Source: Rhizobium croatiense | GTDB taxonomy: Bacteria; Pseudomonadota; Alphaproteobacteria; Rhizobiales; Rhizobiaceae | Direction: 5' to 3' | Assembly: GCF_019793465.1 (NCBI RefSeq) | Contig: NZ_JAILYJ010000012.1 | Span: 124,001-188,000, forward strand | Length of the DNA stretch: 64,000 nt | In this document: positions 1 to 8,718 of the stretch, piece after piece | Position numbering within the stretch: position 1 is the first letter of the stretch | Layout of the letters: each line of letters opens with the position of its first letter | Program-made: the position numbers and the translations under genes | Notes under the pieces: generated by a model | The model's database searches: none | Told to the model about the DNA's origin: nothing | The model's input: the letters and a program-made list of their open reading frames with translations, nothing else

Positions 1-308
1 TCGAAAGGCTGCTCGCTTTCAAGAAGGAGCGCGGCTGGCACCACCTGCCGCTCTATTCGGATATGACCGATGAATACAGCCGCGATTATCACGCGATCGG
101 CAGGGATGGCAGCGATGGCGCCGCCTTCAATGTCTTCACGCGGCGCGACGGTACCATCCGCCATTTCTGGAGCGAGGAGATGGGCGAGGTGACGGCCGAT
201 CCGGGCGAGGATCCGCGTGGCGCGCCCGATCTGATGCCGCTCTGGACCGTGCTCGATGCCACGCCCGAAGGCCGGGCGCCGGACTGGTATCCGAAGCTGT
301 CCTATTGA
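1..308 (+). CDS. DUF899-family thioredoxin-like protein (3' end only)
   Basis: The gene is cut by the left window edge. The open frame runs from the first base (codons in phase with position 3) to a TGA at 306-308, so about 101 C-terminal residues are visible. The segment with a GWHHLPLYSD stretch, then DYH and FNVFTRRDGTIRHFWSEE, matches the C-terminal half of DUF899 proteins, which have a thioredoxin-like fold and no firmly established reaction. An internal ATG at 63 is not the likely start because homology continues upstream of it. The neighbouring J-domain gene converges on it with a 12-base gap. Family call is from pattern memory; function unknown. Confidence 0.75.
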   Translation, partial: ERLLAFKKERGWHHLPLYSDMTDEYSRDYHAIGRDGSDGAAFNVFTRRDGTIRHFWSEEMGEVTADPGEDPRGAPDLMPLWTVLDATPEGRAPDWYPKLSY

Positions 309-320
309 GGCTGCAGGCCG

Positions 321-950
321 TCAGCCGGCGGAGCGGTTTCTCGACGCCTCGGCCCATTCGATGTTGGTGACCGTGGCCTCCGGCAGCGGCGTCGGGTCGA
401 TATCGTAGACGTAGCCGCTCAGCATGTCGGCGGCGCGTTCCGTCGCCTTGATCTTCGCTTCGGTTTCGGCCACCGCCTTGCCGATCGCCTCGATACGGGC
501 GCGGAACATATGGGCGAGCACATCGCGGCCGGACTGTTTGGCGAGTCGCTCCAGATGCAGCCCGATGCGCGAGGCATGGCGTTCCAATTCGCTCTTGCTG
601 AACCGCGCTTTCCGCAGTTCCTCCGAAAGGCTGTCATGCATGACGGCGACGGGATCGAAACTTCCCGGCGCCCGCTCGTCGAGCACCGCATCGGTGACAA
701 GCTTCTCGATCATGACAAGCGCCTGCAATTCGGCGGCGTCGGCGAATTCGACGTCGTAGCCGGTATCGTCGTAAACCTTGCGGCGGACCGGATCGAGAAG
801 CAGCGCATAGGCCTTCTGCAGATTGTCGAAGGCTTGCGAATCGCCGCCCGAATCCGGGTGGGCGACCTTCGCGAGCTTGCGATAGGCTGCCTTCAATTGC
901 GCTTCGTCCGCATCGCGTTCAACGCCGAGAATATCGTATGGATCCGTCAC
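321..950 (-). CDS. J-domain (DnaJ-like) protein
   Basis: A 209-residue protein that starts with a J domain in residues 3-70: DPYDILGV, then a helix ending in KLAKVAHPD with the HPD motif that stimulates DnaK ATPase, then the YDD/GYDV end. No Gly/Phe region or zinc-finger CXXCXGXG repeats follow. The rest is charged and helical, so this is a type III J protein rather than the general DnaJ. I chose the GTG at 948-950 because a GGGGAG ribosome binding site precedes it and homology begins there; an open frame runs on upstream to 1109 but looks like non-coding sequence. It lies 174 bases downstream of hutD on the same strand and is probably separate from the hut operon. Client specificity unknown. 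Confidence 0.8.
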   Translation of the reverse strand: MTDPYDILGVERDADEAQLKAAYRKLAKVAHPDSGGDSQAFDNLQKAYALLLDPVRRKVYDDTGYDVEFADAAELQALVMIEKLVTDAVLDERAPGSFDPVAVMHDSLSEELRKARFSKSELERHASRIGLHLERLAKQSGRDVLAHMFRARIEAIGKAVAETEAKIKATERAADMLSGYVYDIDPTPLPEATVTNIEWAEASRNRSAG

Positions 951-1124
951 GCCTGCTCCCCTGCTGCCCTGGTCTCGCGGGCAGTCTAGGTCTTCTTCTG
1001 CATCAGAAAGGCGAAGTTTAGACCGAAAGCACGAATGACGTCCATGGCCCGACATGGAAATAGCCGATGCTAAGGCCTGGACCATTCCGTGATTATCAAA
1101 TCTTTCCAAGCCGTTGCGTCAGGA

Positions 1125-1700
1125 TCAGCGTGCGGCGATCGAGACGAGATAACATTCGGCTTGACCGTCGATTTCAAGCACGCTTTCCCTCGCATTCTCG
1201 ATCAGCAGCGCATCGCCGGCCGCGAGCGCGCCGGTCTCGTCGCCCTGCCGGAACGACAGGGTGCCGCGGCGGCAGAGCAGCAGGCATGTCGATGACGTCA
1301 GCGGCACGGTCTTGCCGCCGGCGATTTCGATGCGGACGAGCCTATGGGCAAGCCCGTCGCGGCGGGTCATGACGTTGAGATCGGTGATCGCGCCGTCCTG
1401 CAGTCTGGCCGTGACCGGGATATCCGCCGGGAAGGCCAGCGGGTCGCTCGCCACCGTCAGCAGCACCGGCGTGCTGCCTTCGATGTCGAGCACCATGCCG
1501 TTGCCGTCGAGGATCGCCAGCGTGCGGTCTATGCCGGGAAAGCTCGAGAACGGTCCGTCGGCTGCGACGGTCGCCATGCTGACGCGCCAGTCGAAACCGG
1601 CAAGGCCGGCCTCTTCGGGCGAAACGGCGATCTCCACCGTTTCGCCGCCACCGTTTTTCCACGGCATGCGCCTATGATCGCCGGCACGCAGGATCCGCAT
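1125..1700 (-). CDS. hutD: HutD-family cupin protein
   Basis: 191 residues with the HutD/Ves signature: N-terminal MRILRAGDHRRMPWKNGGG, then FDWRVSMATV and a DGPFSSFPGIDR block in a cupin fold. HutD proteins accompany hut operons in many bacteria; their exact role is uncertain, with a protective or regulatory role during histidine breakdown proposed. The ATG at 1698-1700 lies 5 bases after the hutU stop, so it is almost certainly co-transcribed and translated with hutU as the last gene of hutI-hutH-hutG-hutU-hutD. Length and start fit the family. Confidence 0.88.
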   Translation of the reverse strand: MRILRAGDHRRMPWKNGGGETVEIAVSPEEAGLAGFDWRVSMATVAADGPFSSFPGIDRTLAILDGNGMVLDIEGSTPVLLTVASDPLAFPADIPVTARLQDGAITDLNVMTRRDGLAHRLVRIEIAGGKTVPLTSSTCLLLCRRGTLSFRQGDETGALAAGDALLIENARESVLEIDGQAECYLVSIAAR

Positions 1701-1705
1701 GAGGC

Positions 1706-3379
1706 TCAGTTCCCGAGAATGCCGGGCAGGCGCAGGCCCTTTTCCCTCGCGCAGTCGAGGGCGATGTCGTAGCCGGCATCGGCGTGACGCATGACGCCGG
1801 TCGCCGGGTCGTTCCAGAGCACGCGCTCGAGACGCTTGGCCGCATCATCGGTGCCATCGGCGCAGATGACGACGCCCGAATGCTGGGAGAAGCCCATGCC
1901 GACGCCGCCGCCGTGATGCAGCGACACCCAGGTGGCGCCCGAGGCGGTGTTGAGCAAAGCGTTCAGCAGCGGCCAGTCGGAGACGGCGTCCGAGCCGTCC
2001 TTCATCGCTTCGGTTTCGCGGTTCGGCGAGGCGACCGAACCGGAGTCGAGGTGGTCGCGGCCGATGACGATCGGGGCCGAAAGCTCGCCATTCCTGACCA
2101 TTTCATTGAAGGCCAGAGCCAGGCGGTGACGGTCGCCGAGGCCGACCCAGCAGATGCGCGCCGGCAGGCCCTGGAAGGCGATGCGCTCCCTGGCCATATC
2201 GAGCCAGTTGTGCAGGTGCTTGTTGTCGGGCAGCAGTTCCTTCACCTTGGCGTCGGTCTTGTAGATATCCTCGGGATTGCCCGACAGGGCCGCCCAGCGG
2301 AAGGGGCCGATGCCGCGGCAGAACAGCGGCCGGATATAGGCCGGCACGAAGCCCGGGAAGGCGAAGGCGTTTTCGAGGCCTTCGTCCTTGGCGACCTGGC
2401 GGATATTGTTGCCGTAGTCGAGCGTCGGAATGCCGGCATCCCAGAAGGCGATCATCGCCTCGACATGCTCGCGCATCGAGGCGCGCGCCGCCTTTTCGAC
2501 AGCCTTCGGATCGCTCTCGCGCTTTGCCTTCCACTCGGCCATCGTCCAGCCCTTCGGCAGGTAGCCGTTGATCGGGTCGTGGGCCGAGGTCTGGTCGGTG
2601 ACGATATCGGGGCGGATGCCGCGGCGGACCATTTCCGGCAGGATTTCGGCGGCATTGCCGAGCAGGCCGACGGATTTCGCTTCGCCTGATTTGGTCCAGC
2701 GGTCGATCATGTCGAGCGCCTCATCGAGCGTCTCGGCCTTGGCGTCGAGATAGCGGGTGCGCAGGCGGAAATCGATCGAATCGGGATTGCATTCGACGGC
2801 GAGGCAGCACGCGCCGGCCATGACGGCGGCGAGCGGCTGGGCGCCGCCCATGCCGCCGAGGCCGCCGGTCAGGATCCACTTGCCCTTGAGATTGCCGCCA
2901 TAGTGCTGGCGGCCGGCCTCGACGAAGGTCTCGTAGGTGCCCTGCACGATGCCCTGCGTGCCGATATAGATCCAGGAGCCGGCCGTCATCTGGCCGTACA
3001 TGGCAAGGCCCTTCTTATCCAGCTCGTTGAAATGATCCCAGGTCGCCCAATGCGGCACGAGGTTGGAGTTGGCGATCAGTACCCGCGGCGCATCCTTGTG
3101 GGTGCGGAAGACGCCGACCGGCTTGCCGGATTGCACCAGCAGCGTCTCTTCTTCCGTGAGCGTCTTCAGCGTCGCGACGATGCGGTCGAAATCCTCCCAG
3201 GTGCGGGCGGCGCGGCCGATGCCGCCGTAAACGACGAGTTCGTTCGGATTTTCCGCGACATCGGGATCGAGATTGTTCATCAGCATGCGCAGCGGCGCTT
3301 CGGTCATCCAGCTCTTGGCATTGAGCTCGTTGCCGCGGGGTGCGCGGATTTCGCGGATGTTATGGCGTGGATTGCTCAT
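1706..3379 (-). CDS. hutU: Urocanate hydratase
   Basis: 557 residues, the normal urocanase length. The enzyme converts urocanate to 4-imidazolone-5-propionate in the second step of histidine catabolism, using tightly bound NAD+ as an electrophile. Visible landmarks are the glycine-rich NAD-binding segment GGLGGMGGAQPLA, the GRDHLDSGSVASPNRETE block, and the conserved ARICWVGLGDR segment with the family's active-site cysteine. The ATG at 3377-3379 follows an AGGGG ribosome binding site. hutG lies 24 bases upstream and hutD 5 bases downstream on the same strand. Cytoplasmic. Confidence 0.97.
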   Translation of the reverse strand: MSNPRHNIREIRAPRGNELNAKSWMTEAPLRMLMNNLDPDVAENPNELVVYGGIGRAARTWEDFDRIVATLKTLTEEETLLVQSGKPVGVFRTHKDAPRVLIANSNLVPHWATWDHFNELDKKGLAMYGQMTAGSWIYIGTQGIVQGTYETFVEAGRQHYGGNLKGKWILTGGLGGMGGAQPLAAVMAGACCLAVECNPDSIDFRLRTRYLDAKAETLDEALDMIDRWTKSGEAKSVGLLGNAAEILPEMVRRGIRPDIVTDQTSAHDPINGYLPKGWTMAEWKAKRESDPKAVEKAARASMREHVEAMIAFWDAGIPTLDYGNNIRQVAKDEGLENAFAFPGFVPAYIRPLFCRGIGPFRWAALSGNPEDIYKTDAKVKELLPDNKHLHNWLDMARERIAFQGLPARICWVGLGDRHRLALAFNEMVRNGELSAPIVIGRDHLDSGSVASPNRETEAMKDGSDAVSDWPLLNALLNTASGATWVSLHHGGGVGMGFSQHSGVVICADGTDDAAKRLERVLWNDPATGVMRHADAGYDIALDCAREKGLRLPGILGN

Positions 3380-3403
3380 GGCGGTTCCCCTGTCGAGTGA
3401 TCG

Positions 3404-4210
3404 TTATCGTTTCAGGCCCGGCGCGATCTGTTCGATGCGCACCAGAATGTCTCTAAGATGGACGCGAAGCCGGTCCGCCTTCGCGGTGTCATAGGCAAAG
3501 GGCGGTGCCTCGGTCTGGAGATGAGTCGACTGCGCGAGCTCCATCTGGATCGCATGCACGCCGGTTTCCGGCCGGCCATAATGACGGGTCGTCCAGCCGC
3601 CCTTGAAGCGGCCGTTGAGCACGCTGTCATAGCCTTCAGCGGCTTCGACGACGGTGAGCGTTGCCTGCTCGATGGCGCCGTCGCAGGTCCTGCCCATATC
3701 GGTGCCGATATTGAAATCGGGCAGCTTGCCTTCGAAGAGGAAGGGAATTTGCGAGCGGATCGAGTGGCAATCATAGAGGATGGCGACGCCATGGATTGCT
3801 CTGACGCGCTCGATCTCGGCGGCAAGGGCCGCGTGATAGGGCGCATGAAAATCCCTGAGCCGCGCCGCGATATCGGCAGCATCGGGCGCCTGCCCATCCT
3901 TCCAGATCGCCTTGCCGTCGAAATCCGTTTCCGGAACAAGGCCGGTGGTGTTCTGGCCGGGATAGAGGCTGACGCCGGCGGGGTCGCGGTTGGCGTCGAT
4001 CACGTAGCGGTGGAAGGTGGCGCGTACCGTCGTCGCGTCATCGAGCAGTCCGTCATAGAGCCGGTGAATGTGCCAGTCGGTATCGGCGAGGATCAGGCCG
4101 TTGTCGTTGAGGCGGTCGTAAATCGCCGGCGGCACGTCGGTGCCGGTATGGGGGAAGGCGAGGATGACGGGGGAGGTGCCCTGGTGGATTTCGAAGACGG
4201 GGGTGCTCAT
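3404..4210 (-). CDS. hutG: N-formylglutamate deformylase
   Basis: 268 residues of the N-formylglutamate amidohydrolase family. The enzyme releases formate and glutamate as the last step of the five-step hut route that uses HutF. Seen: FPHTGTDVP near the N-terminus, DTDWHIHRLY, a ETDFDGKAIW segment and DCHSIRS, which supply zinc and substrate ligands in this family. I start at the ATG at 4208-4210 (MSTPVFEIHQ); the open frame continues 10 codons further but only into the palindromic repeat at 4219-4373. The repeat separates hutG from hutH, so hutG-hutU-hutD may be expressed differently from hutI-hutH. Confidence 0.95.
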   Translation of the reverse strand: MSTPVFEIHQGTSPVILAFPHTGTDVPPAIYDRLNDNGLILADTDWHIHRLYDGLLDDATTVRATFHRYVIDANRDPAGVSLYPGQNTTGLVPETDFDGKAIWKDGQAPDAADIAARLRDFHAPYHAALAAEIERVRAIHGVAILYDCHSIRSQIPFLFEGKLPDFNIGTDMGRTCDGAIEQATLTVVEAAEGYDSVLNGRFKGGWTTRHYGRPETGVHAIQMELAQSTHLQTEAPPFAYDTAKADRLRVHLRDILVRIEQIAPGLKR

Positions 4211-4218
4211 GGCAAAAA

Positions 4219-4373
4219 CCCCTCCCCAACCCCTCCCCACACGGGGGAGGGGCTAAGCTGTGGCACCGGCTCGCAAAACAACAAGCCGGCTGCATATGCT
4301 ACGCTCAAGAGTGAATACGGCGAGGGCCGGAGGTTAAGCCCCTCCCCCTTGTGGGGAGGGGTTGGGGAGGGGA
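4219..4373. repeat. Inverted pair of REP-like GC-rich palindromes (REPIN-like)
   Basis: Two nearly identical copies of a C-rich then G-rich unit (CCCCTCCCC, a 3-base loop, GGGGGAGGGG, with an extra CCCCTCCCCAA on one side) lie in opposite orientation at about 4219-4256 and 4336-4373, around an 80-base spacer. Each copy folds on itself and the two can also pair with each other, the arrangement called a REPIN. It sits exactly in the hutH-hutG gap and could form a stem-loop in the operon transcript. Similar units are, from memory, dispersed in rhizobial genomes; no second locus is present in this window. Confidence 0.8.
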
Positions 4374-4393
4374 CTTTCTTCTTCACTATCATT

Positions 4394-5929
4394 TCAACCC
4401 TCCAAGACCGGCAAGATGCCGGACGAAACCGAGGCATTCAGTGCCCCCGTCGCCACCAGTTCAGCCGCAGCGGCGAGATCGCCCGCCATGTAACGGTCGC
4501 TCTCGAGGCTCGGCACCTGGCTGCGGATCGCGGCGATCGCCTTCAAAAGCTCCGGGCTGGTCGCAAGCGGCGCGCGCAGTTCCACGCCTTGCGCGGCGGT
4601 CAGCGCCTCGATGCCGATGATACCGAACAGGTTTTCGGTCATCTGCAGAAGGCGGCGGGCGCCGTGGCAGGCCATCGAGACATGGTCTTCCTGGTTGGCC
4701 GAGGTCGGGGTCGAATCGACCGAGGCGGGGTGCGACATCTGCTTGTTCTCAGACATCAGCGCCGCCGAGGTGACCTCAGCAATCATCAGGCCGGAGTTGA
4801 GGCCCGGCTTCTTGGCGAGGAAGGCCGGCAGGCCGTAGGAAAGCACCGGGTCGACCAGCAGCGCGATGCGGCGCTGCGAGATCGCGCCGATCTCGCAGAC
4901 GGCAAGGGCGATCTGGTCGGCGGCGAAGGCGGCCGGTTCGGCGTGGAAGTTGCCGCCTGATACAACCGAGTTGTCCGACAGCACCAGCGGATTGTCGGTG
5001 ACCGCATTGGCCTCAATTTCGAGGGTGCGGGCGACCGAGCGCAAGAGGTCGAGGCAGGCGCCGTCGACCTGCGGCTGGCAGCGGATGCAATAGGGATCCT
5101 GCACGCGCTCGTCGCCCTCGATATGGCTCTGGCGGATGACGGAGTTTTCGAGCAGGCCGCGAAGGGCGGCTGCGGTATCGATCTGGCCCTTATGGCCGCG
5201 CAGCGTGTGGATATCGGCATGGAAAGGCGCCGAGGACCCCATGGCCGCATCGGTCGACATGGCGCCGGTGATCAGCGCCGATTGCGCGGCGCGATGGGCG
5301 CGGAAGAGGCCGGCGAGCGCCAGCGCCGTCGAGGTCTGTGTGCCGTTGATCAGCGCCAGGCCTTCCTTGGCGGCGAGCACGATAGGTTTCAGCCCGGCCC
5401 TTTCGAGCGCTTGCGCGCCGGGCAGGCGTTCGCCGGCGAAGAAGGCTTCGGCCTCGCCCATCATCACGGCTGCCATATGGGCGAGCGGCGCGAGATCGCC
5501 GGAGGCGCCGACCGAGCCCTTTTCCGGGATCAGCGGGATGACGCCCTTATCCAGCATGGCTTCGATCAGCCGCACCAGTTCCAGCCGCACGCCGGAGGCG
5601 CCGCGCCCGAGCGAGACCAGCTTCAGCGCCATCATCAGCCGCACGATATTTTCCGGCAGCGGCGCGCCGATACCGCAGCAATGCGACAGGATGAGATTGC
5701 GCTGCAGCGTGGCGACATCGGCGCTGTCGATCTTGATCGAGGCGAGTTTGCCGAAGCCGGTATTGATGCCGTAAACCGGCGCATTGCCGGCGGCGATCTC
5801 GGCGATGCGGCCGGCGGCCTTGGCGATGCCCGCATCGAAGGCGGGATCGAGCCTTGCCGGCTCGCCGGTCCAATAGATGATTTCCAGGTCCTTGAGCGAG
5901 ACGGAGCCCGGGTGGAGGGTGATGGTCAT
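4394..5929 (-). CDS. hutH: Histidine ammonia-lyase
   Basis: 511 residues, the standard HutH length. It deaminates histidine to urocanate. The MIO prosthetic group forms from the Ala-Ser-Gly in KGSVGASGDLAPLA (residues 142-144, the same numbers as in the Pseudomonas enzyme). Other active-site positions are intact: Tyr in YGINTGFG, His in LSHCCGIG, Asn in ALINGTQ, Tyr and Arg in QDPYCIRCQ, Glu in QEDHVSMA. The ATG at 5927-5929 overlaps the hutI stop in an ATGA, which implies translational coupling. A much longer frame continues upstream antisense-free but overlaps hutI and is not coding. Cytoplasmic. Confidence 0.97.
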   Translation of the reverse strand: MTITLHPGSVSLKDLEIIYWTGEPARLDPAFDAGIAKAAGRIAEIAAGNAPVYGINTGFGKLASIKIDSADVATLQRNLILSHCCGIGAPLPENIVRLMMALKLVSLGRGASGVRLELVRLIEAMLDKGVIPLIPEKGSVGASGDLAPLAHMAAVMMGEAEAFFAGERLPGAQALERAGLKPIVLAAKEGLALINGTQTSTALALAGLFRAHRAAQSALITGAMSTDAAMGSSAPFHADIHTLRGHKGQIDTAAALRGLLENSVIRQSHIEGDERVQDPYCIRCQPQVDGACLDLLRSVARTLEIEANAVTDNPLVLSDNSVVSGGNFHAEPAAFAADQIALAVCEIGAISQRRIALLVDPVLSYGLPAFLAKKPGLNSGLMIAEVTSAALMSENKQMSHPASVDSTPTSANQEDHVSMACHGARRLLQMTENLFGIIGIEALTAAQGVELRAPLATSPELLKAIAAIRSQVPSLESDRYMAGDLAAAAELVATGALNASVSSGILPVLEG

Positions 5930-7188
5930 CGACCGTTCCTTTCGCCCTTGAAGACACGTGTATGAAGCGGGTTGAAGCCGATGCGGTAGACGAGCTCGGC
6001 AAGGCTCTCGATATTCCAGACGGCGAGATCGGCGGATTTGCCGGCTTCGAGCGTTCCGGTCTCGCCGATGAGGCCGAGCGCGCGCGCACCTTCGCGGGTG
6101 GCGCCGGCGATGCATTCCTCGACGGTCAGGCCGAACAGCGTCGCCGACATGTTCATCGTCAGCAGCATCGAGGTGAGCGGCGAGGTGCCGGGATTGCAGT
6201 CGGTGGCGATCGCGATCGGTACGCCCGCCCGGCGCAGCGCCTCCACCGGCGGCTTCTGCTTTTCGTGAATGGCGTAGAAGGCGCCTGGCAGCAGCACGGC
6301 GACGGTGCCGGCAGCGGCCATTGCGGCGACGCCGTCCTCGTCTAGATATTCCAGATGATCGGCCGAGAGCGCGCCATAGGCGGCCGCCAGCTTGGCGCCG
6401 CCGAGATTGGAGAGCTGTTCGGCATGCAGCTTGACCGGCAGGCCAAGCGCCTTCGCCTTGTCGAAGACGCGGGCGATCTCGGCTGTCGAAAAGGCGATGC
6501 CCTCGCAAAAGCCGTCGACGGCATCGGCAAGGCCGAGATTGTACATGTCGTCGAGGCCGGGCAGCACGACATCGTCGAGATAGTCGCCGTTGCGACCCTT
6601 ATAGTCGACAGGCGTCGCATGGGCGCCGAGATAGCTGGTGGCGACACGGACCGGCCTGATATGGCCGAGCAGACGGGCGCTCTGCAGCATCTTCACTTCG
6701 CCGCTCCGGTTGAGGCCATAGCCGGATTTGATCTCGATCGTTGTCACGCCTTCGGCAAGCAGCGTATCGAGCCGCGGCAGCGCCGTGGCGACAAGTTCTT
6801 CGACCGACAGCGCATTGGTCGCTTGAACCGAGGAGACGATGCCGCCGCCGGCCCGCGCAATCTCCTCATAGGTCGCACCTTCAAGCCGCATTTCGAACTC
6901 GCGGGCGCGATTGCCGCCGTGAACGATATGGGTGTGGCAGTCGACGAGGCCGGGCGTTACCCAGCGGCCTTCAAGATCGGCGATGTCGGAGCGTTCGATG
7001 GCTGATGCCGGGAGTTCGCTTTCGGCGCCGGCAAAGGCGATGCGGCCGTTTTCGGTGAGCACGGCACCCTTTTCGACGATGCCGAGCCCCGGACTATCAG
7101 GCGCGAGCGTCGCCAGCCGGGCGTTGCGCCACAGCACCGGCCTGGTATCGGCGGATGGGGTTCCTTCAGAAAAATTGTTCCCGGTCAT
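5926..7188 (-). CDS. hutI: Imidazolonepropionase
   Basis: 420 residues of the amidohydrolase superfamily. It opens imidazolone propionate to N-formimino-glutamate, the third step. Seen: the metal-binding DCHTHIVHGGNRAREFE, the KSGYGL segment, the KLHAEQLSN histidine, and ATDCNPGTSP with the catalytic aspartate. I use the ATG at 7186-7188 (MTGNNFSEGT); upstream codons in frame cross the hutI-hutF intergenic operator and are not conserved-looking. It is the first gene of the minus-strand hut operon and overlaps hutH by 4 bases. Confidence 0.96.
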   Translation of the reverse strand: MTGNNFSEGTPSADTRPVLWRNARLATLAPDSPGLGIVEKGAVLTENGRIAFAGAESELPASAIERSDIADLEGRWVTPGLVDCHTHIVHGGNRAREFEMRLEGATYEEIARAGGGIVSSVQATNALSVEELVATALPRLDTLLAEGVTTIEIKSGYGLNRSGEVKMLQSARLLGHIRPVRVATSYLGAHATPVDYKGRNGDYLDDVVLPGLDDMYNLGLADAVDGFCEGIAFSTAEIARVFDKAKALGLPVKLHAEQLSNLGGAKLAAAYGALSADHLEYLDEDGVAAMAAAGTVAVLLPGAFYAIHEKQKPPVEALRRAGVPIAIATDCNPGTSPLTSMLLTMNMSATLFGLTVEECIAGATREGARALGLIGETGTLEAGKSADLAVWNIESLAELVYRIGFNPLHTRVFKGERNGR

Positions 7189-7217
7189 CAGCTTTGCGCC
7201 TTTCCTTATGCCGAAAC

Positions 7218-7229
7218 ATGTATATACAT
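7218..7229. promoter_or_regulatory. Candidate HutC operator between hutI and hutF
   Basis: ATGTATATACAT is a perfect 12-base palindrome containing TGTA-N2-TACA, the half-site pattern known for HutC of Pseudomonas. It lies 29 bases upstream of the hutI ATG and 81 bases upstream of hutF, in the only divergent gap of the locus, where a repressor could control both operons. Two GntR/HutC-type genes follow downstream. That HutC binds here is inferred. Confidence 0.6.
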
Positions 7230-7310
7230 AATAAGCAGGTGACAAGTGAAATTTTGCGCGCTCTTCTGGAAAAGAAAGATCGGCGGCGCGGCAGAAGGGG
7301 AGAAAAGGCC

Positions 7311-8657
7311 ATGACCATACTTCACGCAGGCACGGCGCTGACGCCGCAAGGCTGGCAGAAGGACGTGCGGCTGACGCTGGAAGCCGGGCGCCTCGCGCGG
7401 GTCGAGGCTGGCGTTGCCGCCGCACCCGGCGATGAGCGCCACGCTCTGATCGTTCCGGCCATGGGCAATCTGCACAGCCATGCCTTCCAAAGGGCGATGG
7501 CCGGTCTTGCCGAAGTGCGCGGTCCGGCCAACGACAGCTTCTGGAGTTGGCGCACCGTCATGTACAAATTCGCGCTGGCGATGACGCCGGAGCATGTCGA
7601 GGCGGTTGCGGCCAAGCTCTATGCGGAGATGCTCGAGGCAGGCTTTTCCCGCGTCGGCGAATTCCACTATCTCCATCACGACAGGGACGGAGCGGCCTAT
7701 GCCAATATCGCCGAGCTTGCCGAACGTGTCGGTGCGGCGAGCCAGGAGACCGGCATCGGCCTGACGCTTCTACCGGTTTTCTATGCCCATTCCGGCTTCG
7801 GCGGTGCGGCGCCGATCGACGGCCAACGGCGCTTCATCAACTCGCTCGAAAGCTTCGAAAGGTTGATGGAAGGGTGCCGTGGCGTGACCGGCCGGCTCGA
7901 CGGCGCCGAGCTCGGGCTTGCGCCGCACAGCCTGCGCGCCGCGACGCCCGATGAATTGGCGACACTCGTGCCGATGGCGGGCGAGGGCCCGATCCATATC
8001 CATGTCGCCGAGCAGGTGAAGGAGGTCGAGGACTGCATCACCTGGTCGGGAGCGCGGCCCGTGCAATGGCTGCTGGATCATATGCCTGTGGATGAGCGCT
8101 GGTGCCTGATCCATGCGACTCATATGACCGAGGACGAGACGCGGCGGATGGCGAAAAGCGGCGCGATCGCCGGTCTCTGCCCGATCACCGAAGCCAATCT
8201 CGGCGACGGCGCTTTTGCCGCGCCGCTTTTCCTCGAAGAAGGCGGGCGGTACGGCATCGGTTCGGATTCCAACGTGCGGATCTCCCTGCCGGAGGAGCTA
8301 CGCCAGCTCGAATACTCGCAGCGTCTGGCGCTGCGCGCCCGCAATGTCATTGCCGCACCCGGCGGTTCGACGGCGCTCTGCCTGTTCAATCAGGCGCTTG
8401 CCGGCGGCGGCGCGGCACTGAAGGCGCCGGCCGGTCTCGCCGACGGCCATCACGCCGATCTCGTTTCGCTCGATACGTCGGCCGTTCCCTATCTCTCCGC
8501 CGACCAGATTCTCGATCACTGGCTGTTTGCCGGCGGGGTTTCTGTCGATTGCGTCTGGGCGCGCGGCCGCAAGCAGGTGGAAGGCGGCCGTCATCTCAAC
8601 CGCGACGCCATCGAGCGGCGTTTCCTCGGGGCAATGGGCGAATTGCTGGCCGGCTGA
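7311..8657 (+). CDS. hutF: Formimidoylglutamate deiminase
   Basis: 448 residues, amidohydrolase superfamily. HutF converts N-formimino-glutamate to N-formylglutamate plus ammonia, which HutG then cleaves. Seen: metal ligands in MGNLHSHAFQRAMAG, the conserved SFWSWRTVMYKFA segment, HIHVAEQVKEVEDC, LIHATHMTEDE and GIGSDSNVRIS. I chose the ATG at 7311 (MTILHAGTAL), which has an AGAAGGGGAGAAAAGG ribosome binding site just upstream; an in-frame start at 7155 would overlap hutI and cross the operator. It is transcribed divergently from hutI and followed by a GntR regulator. Confidence 0.96.
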   Translation: MTILHAGTALTPQGWQKDVRLTLEAGRLARVEAGVAAAPGDERHALIVPAMGNLHSHAFQRAMAGLAEVRGPANDSFWSWRTVMYKFALAMTPEHVEAVAAKLYAEMLEAGFSRVGEFHYLHHDRDGAAYANIAELAERVGAASQETGIGLTLLPVFYAHSGFGGAAPIDGQRRFINSLESFERLMEGCRGVTGRLDGAELGLAPHSLRAATPDELATLVPMAGEGPIHIHVAEQVKEVEDCITWSGARPVQWLLDHMPVDERWCLIHATHMTEDETRRMAKSGAIAGLCPITEANLGDGAFAAPLFLEEGGRYGIGSDSNVRISLPEELRQLEYSQRLALRARNVIAAPGGSTALCLFNQALAGGGAALKAPAGLADGHHADLVSLDTSAVPYLSADQILDHWLFAGGVSVDCVWARGRKQVEGGRHLNRDAIERRFLGAMGELLAG

Positions 8658-8718
8658 AAAAGCGCTTTTCATGAGCGGGGCATTCGGACTAGATCGGGAA
8701 ACTAATCGGAACGTGGCG

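Noticed and set aside
3458..4960. 500-codon plus-strand frame over hutG and hutH
   Set aside because: Runs through the REPIN-like repeat and two real minus-strand genes; no ribosome binding site or family.
4394..6508. Long upstream extension of hutH to 704 codons
   Set aside because: Extension lies in hutI in another frame; the ATG at 5929 matches the known HutH N-terminus.
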